Shown one piece after another: positions 7,484-17,998 of a stretch of DNA of 64,000 bases (positions are counted from its first letter, which is position 1; every line of letters starts with the position of its first letter). Source of the stretch: Maribacter arenosus (GTDB lineage: Bacteria > Bacteroidota > Bacteroidia > Flavobacteriales > Flavobacteriaceae); NCBI RefSeq assembly GCF_014610845.1, contig NZ_JABTCG010000001.1, positions 744,001 through 808,000 on the forward strand, read 5' to 3'. The position numbers and the translations under genes are program-made. The notes beneath the pieces were generated by a model. It had not been told where the DNA came from and ran no database searches. It saw nothing but the letters and a program-made list of their open reading frames with translations.

Positions 7484-9550
7484 TTATTCAGGGGTTTTAA
7501 GGCTGTTTATATTTCCCGGATCAATAATTTGAATACTACTATTCTTAAAATCATCCCCAATTTCCTGATATCTACCGCCGATGTGCTGAGCAAGGAATGC
7601 CTCTGTGACCGCAAAAAAGGAAAGATTATTTTCGGGCCGTGCAAAACCATGCCCCTCATCTGGATAAAGAACATAGGTTACGGGAATCTGCTTCGCTTTC
7701 ATGGCTTTGACTATCTGGTCTGCCTCCGCTTGTTTTACCCTCGGATCATTGGCTCCTTGTCCAATAAGCAATGGTTTCACAATGCTATCCACCCGATTTA
7801 AAGGGGAACGTTCTTCCAAAAGGGCGGCACCCTCTTCTGTATCCGGATCCCCAATATGATGCACAAAAACATCACGGAAAGATTTCCAATACGGTGGTAT
7901 GGTATTCAGTAATGTATTTAAATTGGAAGGTCCCACAATATCAACGCCACAAGCAAAAACATCTGGTGTATAAGTAAGGCCAACTAGGGTGGCGTAACCC
8001 CCATAACTGCCTCCCATGATAGCTATCTTCTCCTTATCGGCTATATTTTCTTCCACCATCCAGTTTACAGCATCAATAAGGTCATCATGCATTTTACCTG
8101 CCCATTCTTCCGCAGCAATATTTACAAAGTTCTTTCCAAATCCTGTAGAACCCCTGAAATTCGTACTCAATACCACGTAACCCCTATTGGCCAGCCATTG
8201 GTGTAAGCCGTTAAACCCGAAATTATCACGGCCCCAAGGTCCACCGTGGACCAATAAGACAGTGGGTGCCGGTCTGGAAGTGCGTCCATCAACATCCAAC
8301 TCCCGTGGGATGGTAAGATAAGACACCAATTTAAGGCCATCCCTACTTTCAATCTCAATAGGATACATATTGGCAAGCTCAACATCATCGAATGCTGGTT
8401 TAGAAGAAACCAGCATTTCTGCATTTTTGGCTTTCCTGTCGTATTTATAGTATTTTAAATACTCTTGTGGCGAATCGTAGGCAAGAATCCAAGTGTTATT
8501 ATCGGTAGAACGAAAATAAATACTCAGATCACCCTCTTTGAACCCTTCAAGATAATCAAGGTCTGCCTTGGCCTCATCAGTAAGAGGTATCCATTGCTTA
8601 CGCAAATAATCCGTGGCATAGGCCTCTACTTCATAAGTGGTAGGATGGACCAAAAGATCTGCAATATCCGATTTATCATTTTCGGCTATGACCTTTTTTT
8701 CAGCCGTTTCCAAATTTAAAGCGTAAAGGGCCGCTTTGTCCCTTCCCCTGCTGTCTATCATATAGGCATTCTCATTGTTCTTATCAAAACCAAAAAAGCC
8801 AAAGGATAACATATCTTCTTGTGGAACCCTGAAATATTCATCCCAGGAACCATTTTTATACTTATAAACAATCTGTCCTCCTTCAGGATTGGTGCGGGCG
8901 GCAAGCCGGATATTGTTCTTGTTATCGGCCACAATTTGCAGAAAAGCCTCATCTTTTACCACCATATTCATTTTATGCGTATTCAAGTCAACTTTATAGA
9001 CATCCATATTGGAAGGTTCCGAATTATTGATCTGGATGAGTATCTCATCGGGAGTTTCACGGGAAACGCTCATAATATCGGCCCTTGGGCGAATGATTTT
9101 CCCTGTATTCGGATCGGTAAGCGGTTTTCCGTCTGGCCCTTTGATCTCCTCCTGAGGAGTAAGGTCGGTATCTGTTTTACTTTCCACATCCACGAGGTGA
9201 ACGTGCCAATTTTCGTCACCGCCTTTGTCCTGTGCATAGAGTATATTTCCTGATTTGTAGCTCCATTGGTAGGATTGGATACCCCGTAACGTATCCTGGG
9301 TAATCGGCTGGGCACTATCCGGATTTTCTATGGGGGCCACCCAAATATTCATAACACCATTAACCGGGGCACGGTAACTAAAATACTTACCGTCGGGGCT
9401 AATTCTAACTTGTATTTTATCAGGGTTGCCAAAATATAATTCACGGTCGACCAAATCAGGTATAGGGGCTTCGACCATTTCTTTTTCATTCTGCGCACAA
9501 CTAAGGACCAGAAAGAAAATAGCAATAATAAAATAATTGGATGTTTTCAT
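7484..9550 (-). CDS. S9 family serine peptidase (prolyl oligopeptidase/acylaminoacyl type), lipoprotein
   Basis: The 688-aa protein starts with a lipoprotein signal (FLVLSCAQN). Residues 30-400 form the beta-propeller that gates access to the site. The C-terminal alpha/beta-hydrolase domain carries the triad: Ser in GGSYGG (near residue 515), Asp in NDPRVKQ (near 600) and His in EGHGF (near 630). It should cleave short peptides in the periplasm or at the cell surface. It is a single-gene unit with 280 bp downstream and 255 bp upstream free of genes. Length is typical of S9C-like exported peptidases of Bacteroidetes. Confidence 0.92.
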   Translation of the reverse strand: MKTSNYFIIAIFFLVLSCAQNEKEMVEAPIPDLVDRELYFGNPDKIQVRISPDGKYFSYRAPVNGVMNIWVAPIENPDSAQPITQDTLRGIQSYQWSYKSGNILYAQDKGGDENWHVHLVDVESKTDTDLTPQEEIKGPDGKPLTDPNTGKIIRPRADIMSVSRETPDEILIQINNSEPSNMDVYKVDLNTHKMNMVVKDEAFLQIVADNKNNIRLAARTNPEGGQIVYKYKNGSWDEYFRVPQEDMLSFGFFGFDKNNENAYMIDSRGRDKAALYALNLETAEKKVIAENDKSDIADLLVHPTTYEVEAYATDYLRKQWIPLTDEAKADLDYLEGFKEGDLSIYFRSTDNNTWILAYDSPQEYLKYYKYDRKAKNAEMLVSSKPAFDDVELANMYPIEIESRDGLKLVSYLTIPRELDVDGRTSRPAPTVLLVHGGPWGRDNFGFNGLHQWLANRGYVVLSTNFRGSTGFGKNFVNIAAEEWAGKMHDDLIDAVNWMVEENIADKEKIAIMGGSYGGYATLVGLTYTPDVFACGVDIVGPSNLNTLLNTIPPYWKSFRDVFVHHIGDPDTEEGAALLEERSPLNRVDSIVKPLLIGQGANDPRVKQAEADQIVKAMKAKQIPVTYVLYPDEGHGFARPENNLSFFAVTEAFLAQHIGGRYQEIGDDFKNSSIQIIDPGNINSLKTPE

Positions 9551-9805
9551 ATGATTGATGTTTTTTGGATTAAGGATTGAAGATAAGGAATTTTATATTG
9601 ATACAGGTGCATTAAAGGAAGTCCATGGAATGACAATTTCCATGTTTTACCATTGAATTTGAGGGTGTTTTCATAGATCTATTTTACCAAAGGGTGACTC
9701 ACGCTGGTTGAAAATGAGCTCAAACCCCCATTGCCGGATGTTCGATTCTTGAAGACTAAACCTGCTTAGAATTAATAAACCGTACCCCTATTCCCATAAT
9801 TCAAT

Positions 9806-11341
9806 CTACCCTAACCATCCTTCCCTATCGAGTGATCTGTATTGTATGGCTTCACTGATATGGGTCCCGGTAACTTGCTCAGCAATTTCCAAGTCGGCTA
9901 TGGTACGGGCAACTTTCAAAATACGATCATAGGCCCGAGCGGAGAGATTCAAGCGTTCCATGGCATTTTTTAACAACGATTTTGACGCATCATCCAATTT
10001 GCAATAAGCCCGTATCTGCTTCGTATTCATTTGGGCATTGTAGTGCACATTCTCCAATTCCTTGAATCGTTCGGTCTGTATTTCCCGAGCCGCGGTGACC
10101 CTTTTTCGAATTTCAACACTGCTCTCCCCTTTTCGGTCTTCGGAAAGTTTTTCAAAAGGTACAGGGGTTACTTCGATATGAATATCGATTCGGTCTAACA
10201 AAGGTCCGGAAATCTTGCCTAGATACCGCTGCATCTCCGCCGGCGACGAGGTAACCGGTGCGTCAGGGTCATTGAAATATCCTCCGGGACTAGGGTTCAT
10301 ACTGGCCACCAACATAAAACTACTGGGGTAGGTCACCGTAAAACGGGCCCTTGAAATAGTTACTTCCCTGTCTTCCAAAGGTTGTCGCATAACTTCGAGT
10401 ACTCCTCTTTTAAACTCGGGTAATTCATCCAAAAATAGAACTCCATTATGGGAAAGTGATATCTCTCCAGGCTGGGGATACGCCCCACCCCCGACCAATG
10501 CAACATCTGAAATCGTATGGTGTGGACTTCGAAATGGACGTTGGCTCATTAAACCCATATTCTTGATCTTGCCCACCACACTATGTATCTTTGTCGTTTC
10601 CAAGGCCTCTTGCAAGGTCATTGGGGGCAAAATAGAAGGCAATCGCTTGGCAAGCATTGTTTTACCCGATCCTGGCGGACCTATTAAAATAATATTATGT
10701 CCCCCGGCGGCGGCAATTTCCATACAACGCTTAATACTTTCCTGTCCTCGTACATCGGAGAAATCAAATTCGGGAAAATCAAGGTTTTTATAAAACTCAG
10801 CCCGGGTATCCACAATCGTCTGCTCCAAAGGCTCATCTTTATCAAAAAAGTCGATGACCTCTTTGATATTTTCAATACCATATACTTTAAGATCGGAAAC
10901 AATAGCCGCTTCCTTCGCATTGTCCTTAGGTAAAATAAATCCGGTAAAACCTTCTTCCCGAGCTTTTATGGCGATAGGCAAAGCCCCTTTGATGGGTTGC
11001 AGACTCCCATCTAAAGAGAGCTCGCCCATAATAATATATTTTTCCAAATCGGTGGACTGTATCTGACCCGATGCCGTCAGTATCCCTAAAGCCAAGGTCA
11101 AATCATAGGCCGAACCTTCCTTACGAAGGTCCGCAGGAGCCATATTAATAGTGATTTTCTTTCCAGGGATTTTGTAACCGTTATTCAATAAGGCAGCAGC
11201 GATTCGGTAGTTGCTTTCTTTTATCGCATTGTCGGGCAAACCTACCAAATGATACCCCACCCCTTTATCAACATTGACCTCAACAGTTATGGTGGTGGCT
11301 TCTACCCCAAATACAGCACTGCCAAAAACTTTTGTAAGCAT
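9806..11341 (-). CDS. comM: ComM/YifB family AAA+ Mg-chelatase-like ATPase
   Basis: The 511-aa protein has the full ComM layout: an N-terminal Lon-like domain (residues 1-170, VGLPDNAIKES and APADLRKEGSAYDL), a Walker A motif GPPGSGKT at about 221-228, a Walker B motif LFLDELPEF near 300, and a C-terminal helical domain (NLSARAYDRILKVARTIADL). ComM is a hexameric helicase that helps branch migration during natural transformation. The gene follows the penicillin acylase gene after 5 bp, so it is the second gene of an operon, though the functions look unrelated. Confidence 0.95.
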   Translation of the reverse strand: MLTKVFGSAVFGVEATTITVEVNVDKGVGYHLVGLPDNAIKESNYRIAAALLNNGYKIPGKKITINMAPADLRKEGSAYDLTLALGILTASGQIQSTDLEKYIIMGELSLDGSLQPIKGALPIAIKAREEGFTGFILPKDNAKEAAIVSDLKVYGIENIKEVIDFFDKDEPLEQTIVDTRAEFYKNLDFPEFDFSDVRGQESIKRCMEIAAAGGHNIILIGPPGSGKTMLAKRLPSILPPMTLQEALETTKIHSVVGKIKNMGLMSQRPFRSPHHTISDVALVGGGAYPQPGEISLSHNGVLFLDELPEFKRGVLEVMRQPLEDREVTISRARFTVTYPSSFMLVASMNPSPGGYFNDPDAPVTSSPAEMQRYLGKISGPLLDRIDIHIEVTPVPFEKLSEDRKGESSVEIRKRVTAAREIQTERFKELENVHYNAQMNTKQIRAYCKLDDASKSLLKNAMERLNLSARAYDRILKVARTIADLEIAEQVTGTHISEAIQYRSLDREGWLG

Positions 11342-11346
11342 ATTAT

Positions 11347-13746
11347 TTAATCTTGTGTAGGCTTAAATGTAAGTAAAGATTTTGAGGTGTCCTTAATTTC
11401 CTTTTCATTCATCATCATTTTTCTGAATTCGCCTTTGACATACATTTCCGCCTGGTCATCATAGTGTTCACTGAACGGATTTCCTGATTGTCCCGTTGGA
11501 AGTATACTCATACTGTTCTCTATATCCGAAAAATCAATGATGCGTCTTGTAGAAGGGCCCGCGGTCACCGCATACATACCCGTGTCATCATAATTAAACG
11601 CCAGATTATTGATGACCTCCCTTGTGCCTTGAATAGGATAGGGTCCCACATTGAAAAATGGACGAAGTGCCGCTACTTGCCCAATGGGATGCGGGTGTTC
11701 CAAAGTATGTAGTTTATCCCAAGTCCATTGGTTAGGATCTGCCCCCAAATCATTTTCCAATGACTGTAACGCTTCAATCAATGAGGTAATGACTATTTGA
11801 GCTTTCGTCTCGATATTATCCTTGGTATTTATATCGTCCCACCATACCGATTCGGATTTTGCCGCCATTGGGGCTATTGTGCGTTTGAGCAGATGTGTGG
11901 CCAAAAATTGTTGGAACATATCCTCCCCCAACTCATCGGCAAAAGTATTTTTAAGGAAAAAATATATCCAACGATGATAAACGGCCGGTTCAATATTATC
12001 CAAATTGTTTTCCCCTTTCCAAGTACTTAGTTTGTCTAAAACCACCCGCTGGGAATCGGATAATTCCTTTGCGCTTACAAATTTGTTCAATTCCTTGACA
12101 ATCTTTGGATTTATAGGTGAAACAACATCGGTAATCATTTCTTTTACATCCTCCATTCGCCAATCATCTTTTGGTTCCAATAAATCTACAATGCGCTTGG
12201 CCCTGTTTTCAGGGAGGTAATAACCGGGATATATCATTCCTGCAATGGAGTCTGGTTGATTATTTGCGGAATACACATAGTTCCAAGGTGGATTGATTGC
12301 TTGTGGATTTTCCGAAAAGTCCAAATAGCGCTCTGGGGCATTTAAATCCGAACTGTCTTTCAATACAAATTTAGTTTGGTTACTGTTTCCATCTTTATAT
12401 AGTTTGGCCGACGCCCACCAGGCCACATTGCCCTCCGAATCACCGTACATAATATTCAGCCCCGGCGCATGTATTTTGGGTAACGCAGCTTGAAATCCAT
12501 TGAGGTTTTTCGCATGGCACATGCCATATAAGGCATCCATGACTTCATTTTTATGTTGGGTGTACATCCACCACATGGCTATGGGCTGCTCCCCATCGAT
12601 TTGCTTGGCAATACCATTAAGAATAGGGCCATGTTCGCTTTTTTCATAGGTGAATTCATAATCCGTAGAATCTTTTATCTTAATTATTTTGCGCACCTTC
12701 TCATAAGTAGCCCACCCAAGTCTTGATTTATATTTTTCTTTCCTGGTTGGATGTGTTTCCTCATAATAAAAATCAATATCATCATTCTGGAACATCGTCA
12801 TGCCATAGGCCAAATTACGATCATGGGCCAGTATGGGAAATGGTATGCCCCCCATAAAATATCCATATTTCTCATAAGATGGGGTGCTTATGTGGGCCTC
12901 ATACCATACCGATGGTTGTGAAAACCCAATATGGGGATCATTGGCAAAAATCACTTTTCCATTCTTTGTCTTACTAGGCGCAATTACCCAACTATTGCTT
13001 CCTTCGAACATAGGCAGGGAAAGTGCTCCCAAAGCCTTGTTAGTCATTTCAGCAATGGAATTCTGAATGTCTCCCTTTTTCGTGTTTTTGTAGTTTTTTA
13101 TCCATTCCGTATTCGGATTTATGTTTATGTCCAAGTCCAATAAATACGCCTCTCCCAGTTTATCCTTTATATTTGTTAGTAATGGATCCGTTTTGTGGGC
13201 TTGAGCAAAACTAAAAGCCATATAACCCACCGTGTTATAGATGTCTCCTAAATCAAAAGGTGCCTTTTCGAGGCCCGTAAGGTAATATTCAATGGGCGTT
13301 GGCCCATCTGCCACAAATTGATTTAAACCATCCAAATACGCTTGGGACAACTGTACCATTGGGCTGTTTTTATCTAAGTTTGCAACCGTTTGTTTCGTAG
13401 CCTCATCGATGCCAAGAGATAGGAAAAATTTGTCGGTATCCAACATTTTACTTCCAAAAACCTCCGATAACCGACCTGTGCCAATTCTACGTAAGACCTC
13501 CATTTGCCACAAACGGTCCTGTGCGTGTACATATCCTAAAGTACGAATGGCATCTGTTTCATTGTCAGCATAAATATGTGGTATTCCATAGGTATCATAA
13601 TGTACAAGGGTCGCCGTGGATAATTTAGGAAGTAGCTTTTGTCCTTTGTAGGTGGGCGATAGCGCATTCACGGATATACCTGCGAAAACAGCCCCAATAG
13701 CCAGTAAAATCAATAAAATGAGCCCTATTTTCTTAATGTTATTCAT
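11347..13746 (-). CDS. Penicillin acylase family Ntn-hydrolase
   Basis: The 799-aa preprotein has an N-terminal hydrophobic anchor or signal (residues 6-25), an alpha chain starting near YDTYGIPHIYA, and the EGSNSW site around residue 250 where the nucleophile Ser would become the new N-terminus after self-cleavage. Conserved ANDPHIG and the long beta chain follow. Such enzymes cleave amide bonds of penicillins or acyl-homoserine lactones in the periplasm; the substrate cannot be read here. Length and motif order are complete. comM is immediately downstream. Confidence 0.9.
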   Translation of the reverse strand: MNNIKKIGLILLILLAIGAVFAGISVNALSPTYKGQKLLPKLSTATLVHYDTYGIPHIYADNETDAIRTLGYVHAQDRLWQMEVLRRIGTGRLSEVFGSKMLDTDKFFLSLGIDEATKQTVANLDKNSPMVQLSQAYLDGLNQFVADGPTPIEYYLTGLEKAPFDLGDIYNTVGYMAFSFAQAHKTDPLLTNIKDKLGEAYLLDLDININPNTEWIKNYKNTKKGDIQNSIAEMTNKALGALSLPMFEGSNSWVIAPSKTKNGKVIFANDPHIGFSQPSVWYEAHISTPSYEKYGYFMGGIPFPILAHDRNLAYGMTMFQNDDIDFYYEETHPTRKEKYKSRLGWATYEKVRKIIKIKDSTDYEFTYEKSEHGPILNGIAKQIDGEQPIAMWWMYTQHKNEVMDALYGMCHAKNLNGFQAALPKIHAPGLNIMYGDSEGNVAWWASAKLYKDGNSNQTKFVLKDSSDLNAPERYLDFSENPQAINPPWNYVYSANNQPDSIAGMIYPGYYLPENRAKRIVDLLEPKDDWRMEDVKEMITDVVSPINPKIVKELNKFVSAKELSDSQRVVLDKLSTWKGENNLDNIEPAVYHRWIYFFLKNTFADELGEDMFQQFLATHLLKRTIAPMAAKSESVWWDDINTKDNIETKAQIVITSLIEALQSLENDLGADPNQWTWDKLHTLEHPHPIGQVAALRPFFNVGPYPIQGTREVINNLAFNYDDTGMYAVTAGPSTRRIIDFSDIENSMSILPTGQSGNPFSEHYDDQAEMYVKGEFRKMMMNEKEIKDTSKSLLTFKPTQD

Positions 13747-13793
13747 GGTTTCGATTTGGATTTAAAACGAAAAGATAAGACTATTTGAAAGAT

Positions 13794-13816
13794 AAAAAAA
13801 GCACCTTTAAAGGTGC
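13794..13816 (-). terminator. Rho-independent terminator after dsbD
   Basis: GCACCTTTAAAGGTGC at 13801-13816 is a perfect 16-bp palindrome. Read on the minus strand it is followed by seven T (13800-13794). It lies 33 bp past the dsbD stop, ending the flavin reductase to dsbD transcript before the acylase gene starts. Confidence 0.85.
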
Positions 13817-13848
13817 CTAATTCATTTTTTTTTGATAATTCGCCAATG

Positions 13849-15825
13849 TTATTTTTCAGACAGACTTTTATAGTTTTCCAACCCAATCAATAGCCAATCG
13901 CGATAAACATCACTTTCGGCACTTTGAATGGCACTATTCAGCACCTCCAAATTAGGGGATAGAAGCACATAATAGGGTTGTGAGGCAGAGTTGAAATTGA
14001 TTGTTTGAAAAGTACCCCACTTCTCCCCAATAGTTTTTATGGTCTTAACACGACCCGATTCAAACTTATAATCGAATTGCTCTTCTGAAGGAAGTTCTTT
14101 TCGATCGTCGATATACAAGGAAATCAATACATAATCTTCCTTTAGCAAGGGATAAACATCAAGATCGCTCCAAACGTTTTCCTCCATTTTACGGCAGTTG
14201 ACACAGGCCCATCCCGTAAAATCCAATAAAATGGGTTTATTGACTGATTTGGCATGGGCCAATCCTTTTTCAAAATCCTTATAGCAATCGATACCCAAAG
14301 GGCATTCGCTATCTTGCTGAAATACACTATAGAAATCTGGTGGCGGAAATCCACTCAATAATTTTAAATGGGTGACTTTGGCCAATCCTAAACCCAGATA
14401 AATTGTGAAAGCCAAACTTACCACTCCCGTTATTTTTCTACCTACTGACAATTTCTGTTTAGGGCCATCGTGGGTGAATCTATAAACTCCAAATAGATAA
14501 AGAGTCAATAATATAAAAAGTAAGATCCATATCCCTAGAAAGATCTCCCGTTTAAAAATACCCCAATTACCGACCAAATCTGCATTGGAAAGGAATTTGA
14601 ATGCCAATGCCAATTCCAAAAATCCGAGTACCACCTTTACGGTAGTCATCCATCCGCCGGACTTGGGAAGCGAATTCAACCACGCTGGGAACATGGCAAA
14701 TAAAGCAAATGGTAAGGCTAAAGCCACACCGAAACCTAACATTCCTGCGGTAAGGTTATTTGCAACCTCGCCTTCCGCCAAAGTCATACTACCCAGCAAT
14801 CCACCAAGAATAGGCCCTGTACAAGAGAAAGACACAATGGCCAAAGTAACAGCCATGAAAAAGATACCAATAGACCCGCCCACTTTATTGGAGGCAGCAT
14901 CCATCTTATTGGCCCACGAACTTGGCAAGGTCAATTCGTAATACCCAAAAAACGAAAAGGCGAAAAAGACGAAAATGATGAAAAAGAACAGGTTTAACCA
15001 AATGTTCGTAGCAATCGTATTCAGGATTTGCGAATCAACCGAATCGAAAATGTGAAAGGGCAAACTCAATAAAAAGTATATCAGAATAATGAAGAAACCG
15101 TATAACACGGCATTTACTATTCCCTTGGATTTCTGATGGGATTTTTTCGTGAAGAACGACACTGTCAAAGGAATCATCGGAAATACACAAGGGGTTAAAA
15201 GGGCAATAAGTCCACCTACAAAACCCAAACCGAAAATCACCCATAAGCTTGATCCTTCTTTGGTTTGCCCATTGGCTTCCTGCAATAGTTCCTTATTTTT
15301 GAGGTCTAACTTAAGCGCAGCACTCATGGCCAAGCTTTGGTCGTCAACTGTTTTTTCAATGGTCACAGCCTCACCTCCATCTAACACAAAATAAAAATCC
15401 TTATCCACTGCCAAACAAACCTCCTTACAAACTTGGTAGAAGAGATTTACATCGATTTGTCGTACATCGGGATTTAATAGTCTGACTCTCTGTGTAAAAA
15501 CGGCTAATTTCTTAAAAAAAGTTTCCTCTACCTCGAATATATCGCTATAGGCCGTTTCGGTAGCACTTTCTTGGGTTTGTCCCACTAACTCATAGTCTAC
15601 ACCTGCCTTTTTAAACGTAAACTCGCTTGGCAATGAACCGCCATCCGCAGTGAATTGGGAATATACATGCCAACCTTCGAATATATCCCCCTTAATAATC
15701 AATTCGTATTCCGTATCTGAAATCTTGTTCAATTCCTGAGACCAGGAAACAGGGTTGTCATCATCTTGGGATGATAATGGTAAACTGCTGAATACTAATA
15801 TTATAAATACAATTAATTGCCTCAT
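13849..15825 (-). CDS. dsbD: Thiol:disulfide interchange protein DsbD
   Basis: The 658-aa protein passes electrons from cytoplasmic thioredoxin to periplasmic thiols. It has a signal peptide (residues 1-20), an N-terminal periplasmic domain with the pair C..EVC near residue 132, about eight membrane segments with LTPCVFPMIPL and SFSCTGPILGG holding the membrane Cys pair, and a C-terminal thioredoxin domain with WACVNC near 535. All three Cys pairs are present. The start overlaps the tilS stop by one base (TAATG), which indicates coupling. A strong terminator follows. Confidence 0.95.
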   Translation of the reverse strand: MRQLIVFIILVFSSLPLSSQDDDNPVSWSQELNKISDTEYELIIKGDIFEGWHVYSQFTADGGSLPSEFTFKKAGVDYELVGQTQESATETAYSDIFEVEETFFKKLAVFTQRVRLLNPDVRQIDVNLFYQVCKEVCLAVDKDFYFVLDGGEAVTIEKTVDDQSLAMSAALKLDLKNKELLQEANGQTKEGSSLWVIFGLGFVGGLIALLTPCVFPMIPLTVSFFTKKSHQKSKGIVNAVLYGFFIILIYFLLSLPFHIFDSVDSQILNTIATNIWLNLFFFIIFVFFAFSFFGYYELTLPSSWANKMDAASNKVGGSIGIFFMAVTLAIVSFSCTGPILGGLLGSMTLAEGEVANNLTAGMLGFGVALALPFALFAMFPAWLNSLPKSGGWMTTVKVVLGFLELALAFKFLSNADLVGNWGIFKREIFLGIWILLFILLTLYLFGVYRFTHDGPKQKLSVGRKITGVVSLAFTIYLGLGLAKVTHLKLLSGFPPPDFYSVFQQDSECPLGIDCYKDFEKGLAHAKSVNKPILLDFTGWACVNCRKMEENVWSDLDVYPLLKEDYVLISLYIDDRKELPSEEQFDYKFESGRVKTIKTIGEKWGTFQTINFNSASQPYYVLLSPNLEVLNSAIQSAESDVYRDWLLIGLENYKSLSEK

Positions 15826-17129
15826 TAATTTACCTTTATTTTTAGAATATTCTTGGTCCTGTGAGTTATTTTAAAACGGTCATCGGCACGTTTGCCCACA
15901 ACCCAAACGATTTTGTTATCCGAGCACAACAACCATTGTTTTTCCTTTGAAATGACATCTATTTTTTCGTCCTTAAAGAATTTGGATAGCTTTTTACGAC
16001 CCTGCATACCCAAAGGATAAAAATAGTCGCCTTTTCGCCACTTTCTTAACACTAAGGGATACTTTAACGTTTCTTTATCGACATATAGTATGTTGGGGCC
16101 TACTGCTTCAATTAGATTGACCGTACTTATTTTTAAACTGATTGGAATCTGAATTTCAGTATCTTCTTCCTTAATTTGAAACTCTTTATTAAGGTCATCG
16201 GTAATGCTCGTCAACAATAAAGAATCCCTATCCTTCACTAAACGATGGGTCCGGGAACGCACTTCCTTACCGCTCATGGCCGTCAATAGTTGCTGTACGT
16301 CTTCCCACTCTGTAAAGCCGTATGCACCGAATAAGGCATGCATATATGCTTTCAAAGGATGTAAGGATTGAAGCGATTCGATTTTAATGCGAATGACATC
16401 GCCGTTTTCTTGAAAAATGTCCTTCTTTAATTGATCAATATGGTTATCGGCAATATCTGATATTTGCTTTAGGAATTCTTGTGTCTCAGTAAAGTTGGTC
16501 AAAAATGTAGGATGCAATTCCTTTAGCACCGGTACAATTTCATGACGTATTTTATTGCGCAGGTATTTGGTTTCCAAATTACTCCGATCTTCACGCCATT
16601 CAATAGCTTCCTTTTTGGCAAATTCCAAAATCTGTATTCTTGTAAATGGCAATAAGGGTCTGGCGATATACCTTGTTCGAGATGGAATCCCGGTTAATCC
16701 TTTTATTCCAGTGCCACGTGAAAGGTTAATAATAAATGTTTCAAGATTGTCATCGGCATGATGTGCAGTCACCAAAGTTTTGATATTATTTTGCAGCATT
16801 AATCCTTCAAACCATTCATAACGCAGTTCCCTTGCGGCCATTTGTATCGAAATGCTTTTTTTGTTGACATATTCTTGTGTTTTAAATTGTTTGACACACA
16901 CAGTCTTACCCAACCTTTTTGCCAATTGCCGTACAAATCGTTCGTCTTCATCACTTTCATTGCCTCGAAGCTTAAAATTACAGTGGGCCAATAAAAAATC
17001 AAATCCACATTGGGCGCACAAATGGGCCAGCACAACACTATCCAATCCGCCACTGCATGCCAAAAGGAACTTGTTTTTCGATAGTTCTGGAAACTGATTT
17101 TGAATATGTTTTTTGAATTCATTAAGCAC
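15825..17129 (-). CDS. tilS: tRNA(Ile)-lysidine synthase
   Basis: TilS attaches lysine to C34 of tRNA-Ile(CAU) with ATP, changing decoding from AUG to AUA. The 434-aa protein has the PP-loop SGGLDS near residue 26, HCNFKLRG, TAHHADDNLET near 135 and RPLLPF, all diagnostic. The C-terminal half (TilS-C, ending near GKRADDRFKITH) is present, so this is a full-length form. It lies 13 bp after the hydrolase gene and overlaps dsbD by one base, inside a five-gene minus-strand run. Confidence 0.95.
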   Translation of the reverse strand: MLNEFKKHIQNQFPELSKNKFLLACSGGLDSVVLAHLCAQCGFDFLLAHCNFKLRGNESDEDERFVRQLAKRLGKTVCVKQFKTQEYVNKKSISIQMAARELRYEWFEGLMLQNNIKTLVTAHHADDNLETFIINLSRGTGIKGLTGIPSRTRYIARPLLPFTRIQILEFAKKEAIEWREDRSNLETKYLRNKIRHEIVPVLKELHPTFLTNFTETQEFLKQISDIADNHIDQLKKDIFQENGDVIRIKIESLQSLHPLKAYMHALFGAYGFTEWEDVQQLLTAMSGKEVRSRTHRLVKDRDSLLLTSITDDLNKEFQIKEEDTEIQIPISLKISTVNLIEAVGPNILYVDKETLKYPLVLRKWRKGDYFYPLGMQGRKKLSKFFKDEKIDVISKEKQWLLCSDNKIVWVVGKRADDRFKITHRTKNILKIKVN

Positions 17130-17142
17130 GCCCCAAAAATAC

Positions 17143-17970
17143 TTAAAGTTGTTGCCTCAGCCAACTCTGAATGCAATTCAATACTTCCTTTCGGCAAAGA
17201 TCATGATGCAATTCATGATAGCCACCGTCAAACAATTGTAAAGTAGTTCGATCCGGACTATTTCTATGAAATTCCTCAGTTCCTCTATAGTCTATAATAG
17301 CGTCTCCCGTACCATGGATCAATAGGGTGTCAACATTCAAATCGGCTGCGTTGTTTATAGCCCACTCCCCTGCATCCATTACAGGAAATGAGTACATAGG
17401 ACTTACCTTATCATGGACCAAAGGGTCGGTTTTATAACGCGTTACCTCTTCGGGTATTCTCGATATCCCATTTGGATCTAACCCTGCAGGCATCGTGATT
17501 GATGGCCAGAAATACAACATCGCCTTACCCAATACCATTTTCCATTTTGGGGGTTGAAATCCCAAGCGGAGATACGGACTTGAAGCAATTATTCCCTTAA
17601 CGTCGGATTTTTTTCGTAAAGCATAGTTCAAGACCAAATTTCCGCCCATACTGTGCCCGTATAAAAACAAAGGTAAGTTCTCAAATTTAGATTTTGCTTT
17701 ATTAATGATCACTTCCAACAATTCCAATAAAGCCATATAATTTGGACAATGCCCTCGCTTACCACCCGATCTACCATGACCGAAATTATCATAGGTCACC
17801 ACCGCAAACCCAATTTTTACCAGGGCTGGTATAACATTATCCATATATCTCCCGGAGTGCTCCCCAAAACCATGGACCAGCACCACTACCCCTTTAACTG
17901 TCCTAGGGGCAACGAAACCCGCATGAATGGGGATGCCATTGCTTTCCATAGTGCTATTACGAAGTTCCAT
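17143..17970 (-). CDS. Alpha/beta hydrolase, monoacylglycerol lipase-like
   Basis: The 275-aa cytoplasmic protein carries LVHGFGEHSGRY near residue 32, the nucleophile elbow GHSMGG near 108, the acid in HGTGDAIIDY near 218 and the His in GGYHELHHD near 248. This set matches serine aminopeptidase S33/monoglyceride lipase proteins, which hydrolyse acylglycerols or related esters. Length is normal. The gene lies between pabB (28 bp gap) and tilS (13 bp gap), so it is probably co-transcribed, without an evident pathway link. Confidence 0.88.
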   Translation of the reverse strand: MELRNSTMESNGIPIHAGFVAPRTVKGVVVLVHGFGEHSGRYMDNVIPALVKIGFAVVTYDNFGHGRSGGKRGHCPNYMALLELLEVIINKAKSKFENLPLFLYGHSMGGNLVLNYALRKKSDVKGIIASSPYLRLGFQPPKWKMVLGKAMLYFWPSITMPAGLDPNGISRIPEEVTRYKTDPLVHDKVSPMYSFPVMDAGEWAINNAADLNVDTLLIHGTGDAIIDYRGTEEFHRNSPDRTTLQLFDGGYHELHHDLCRKEVLNCIQSWLRQQL

Positions 17971-17998
17971 TATGCAAATTTAAAAGCCATCAAGAATA

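Noticed and set aside
8819-9253. Plus-strand ORF of 144 codons
   Set aside because: Antisense to the S9 peptidase propeller; no start context and no recognisable protein.
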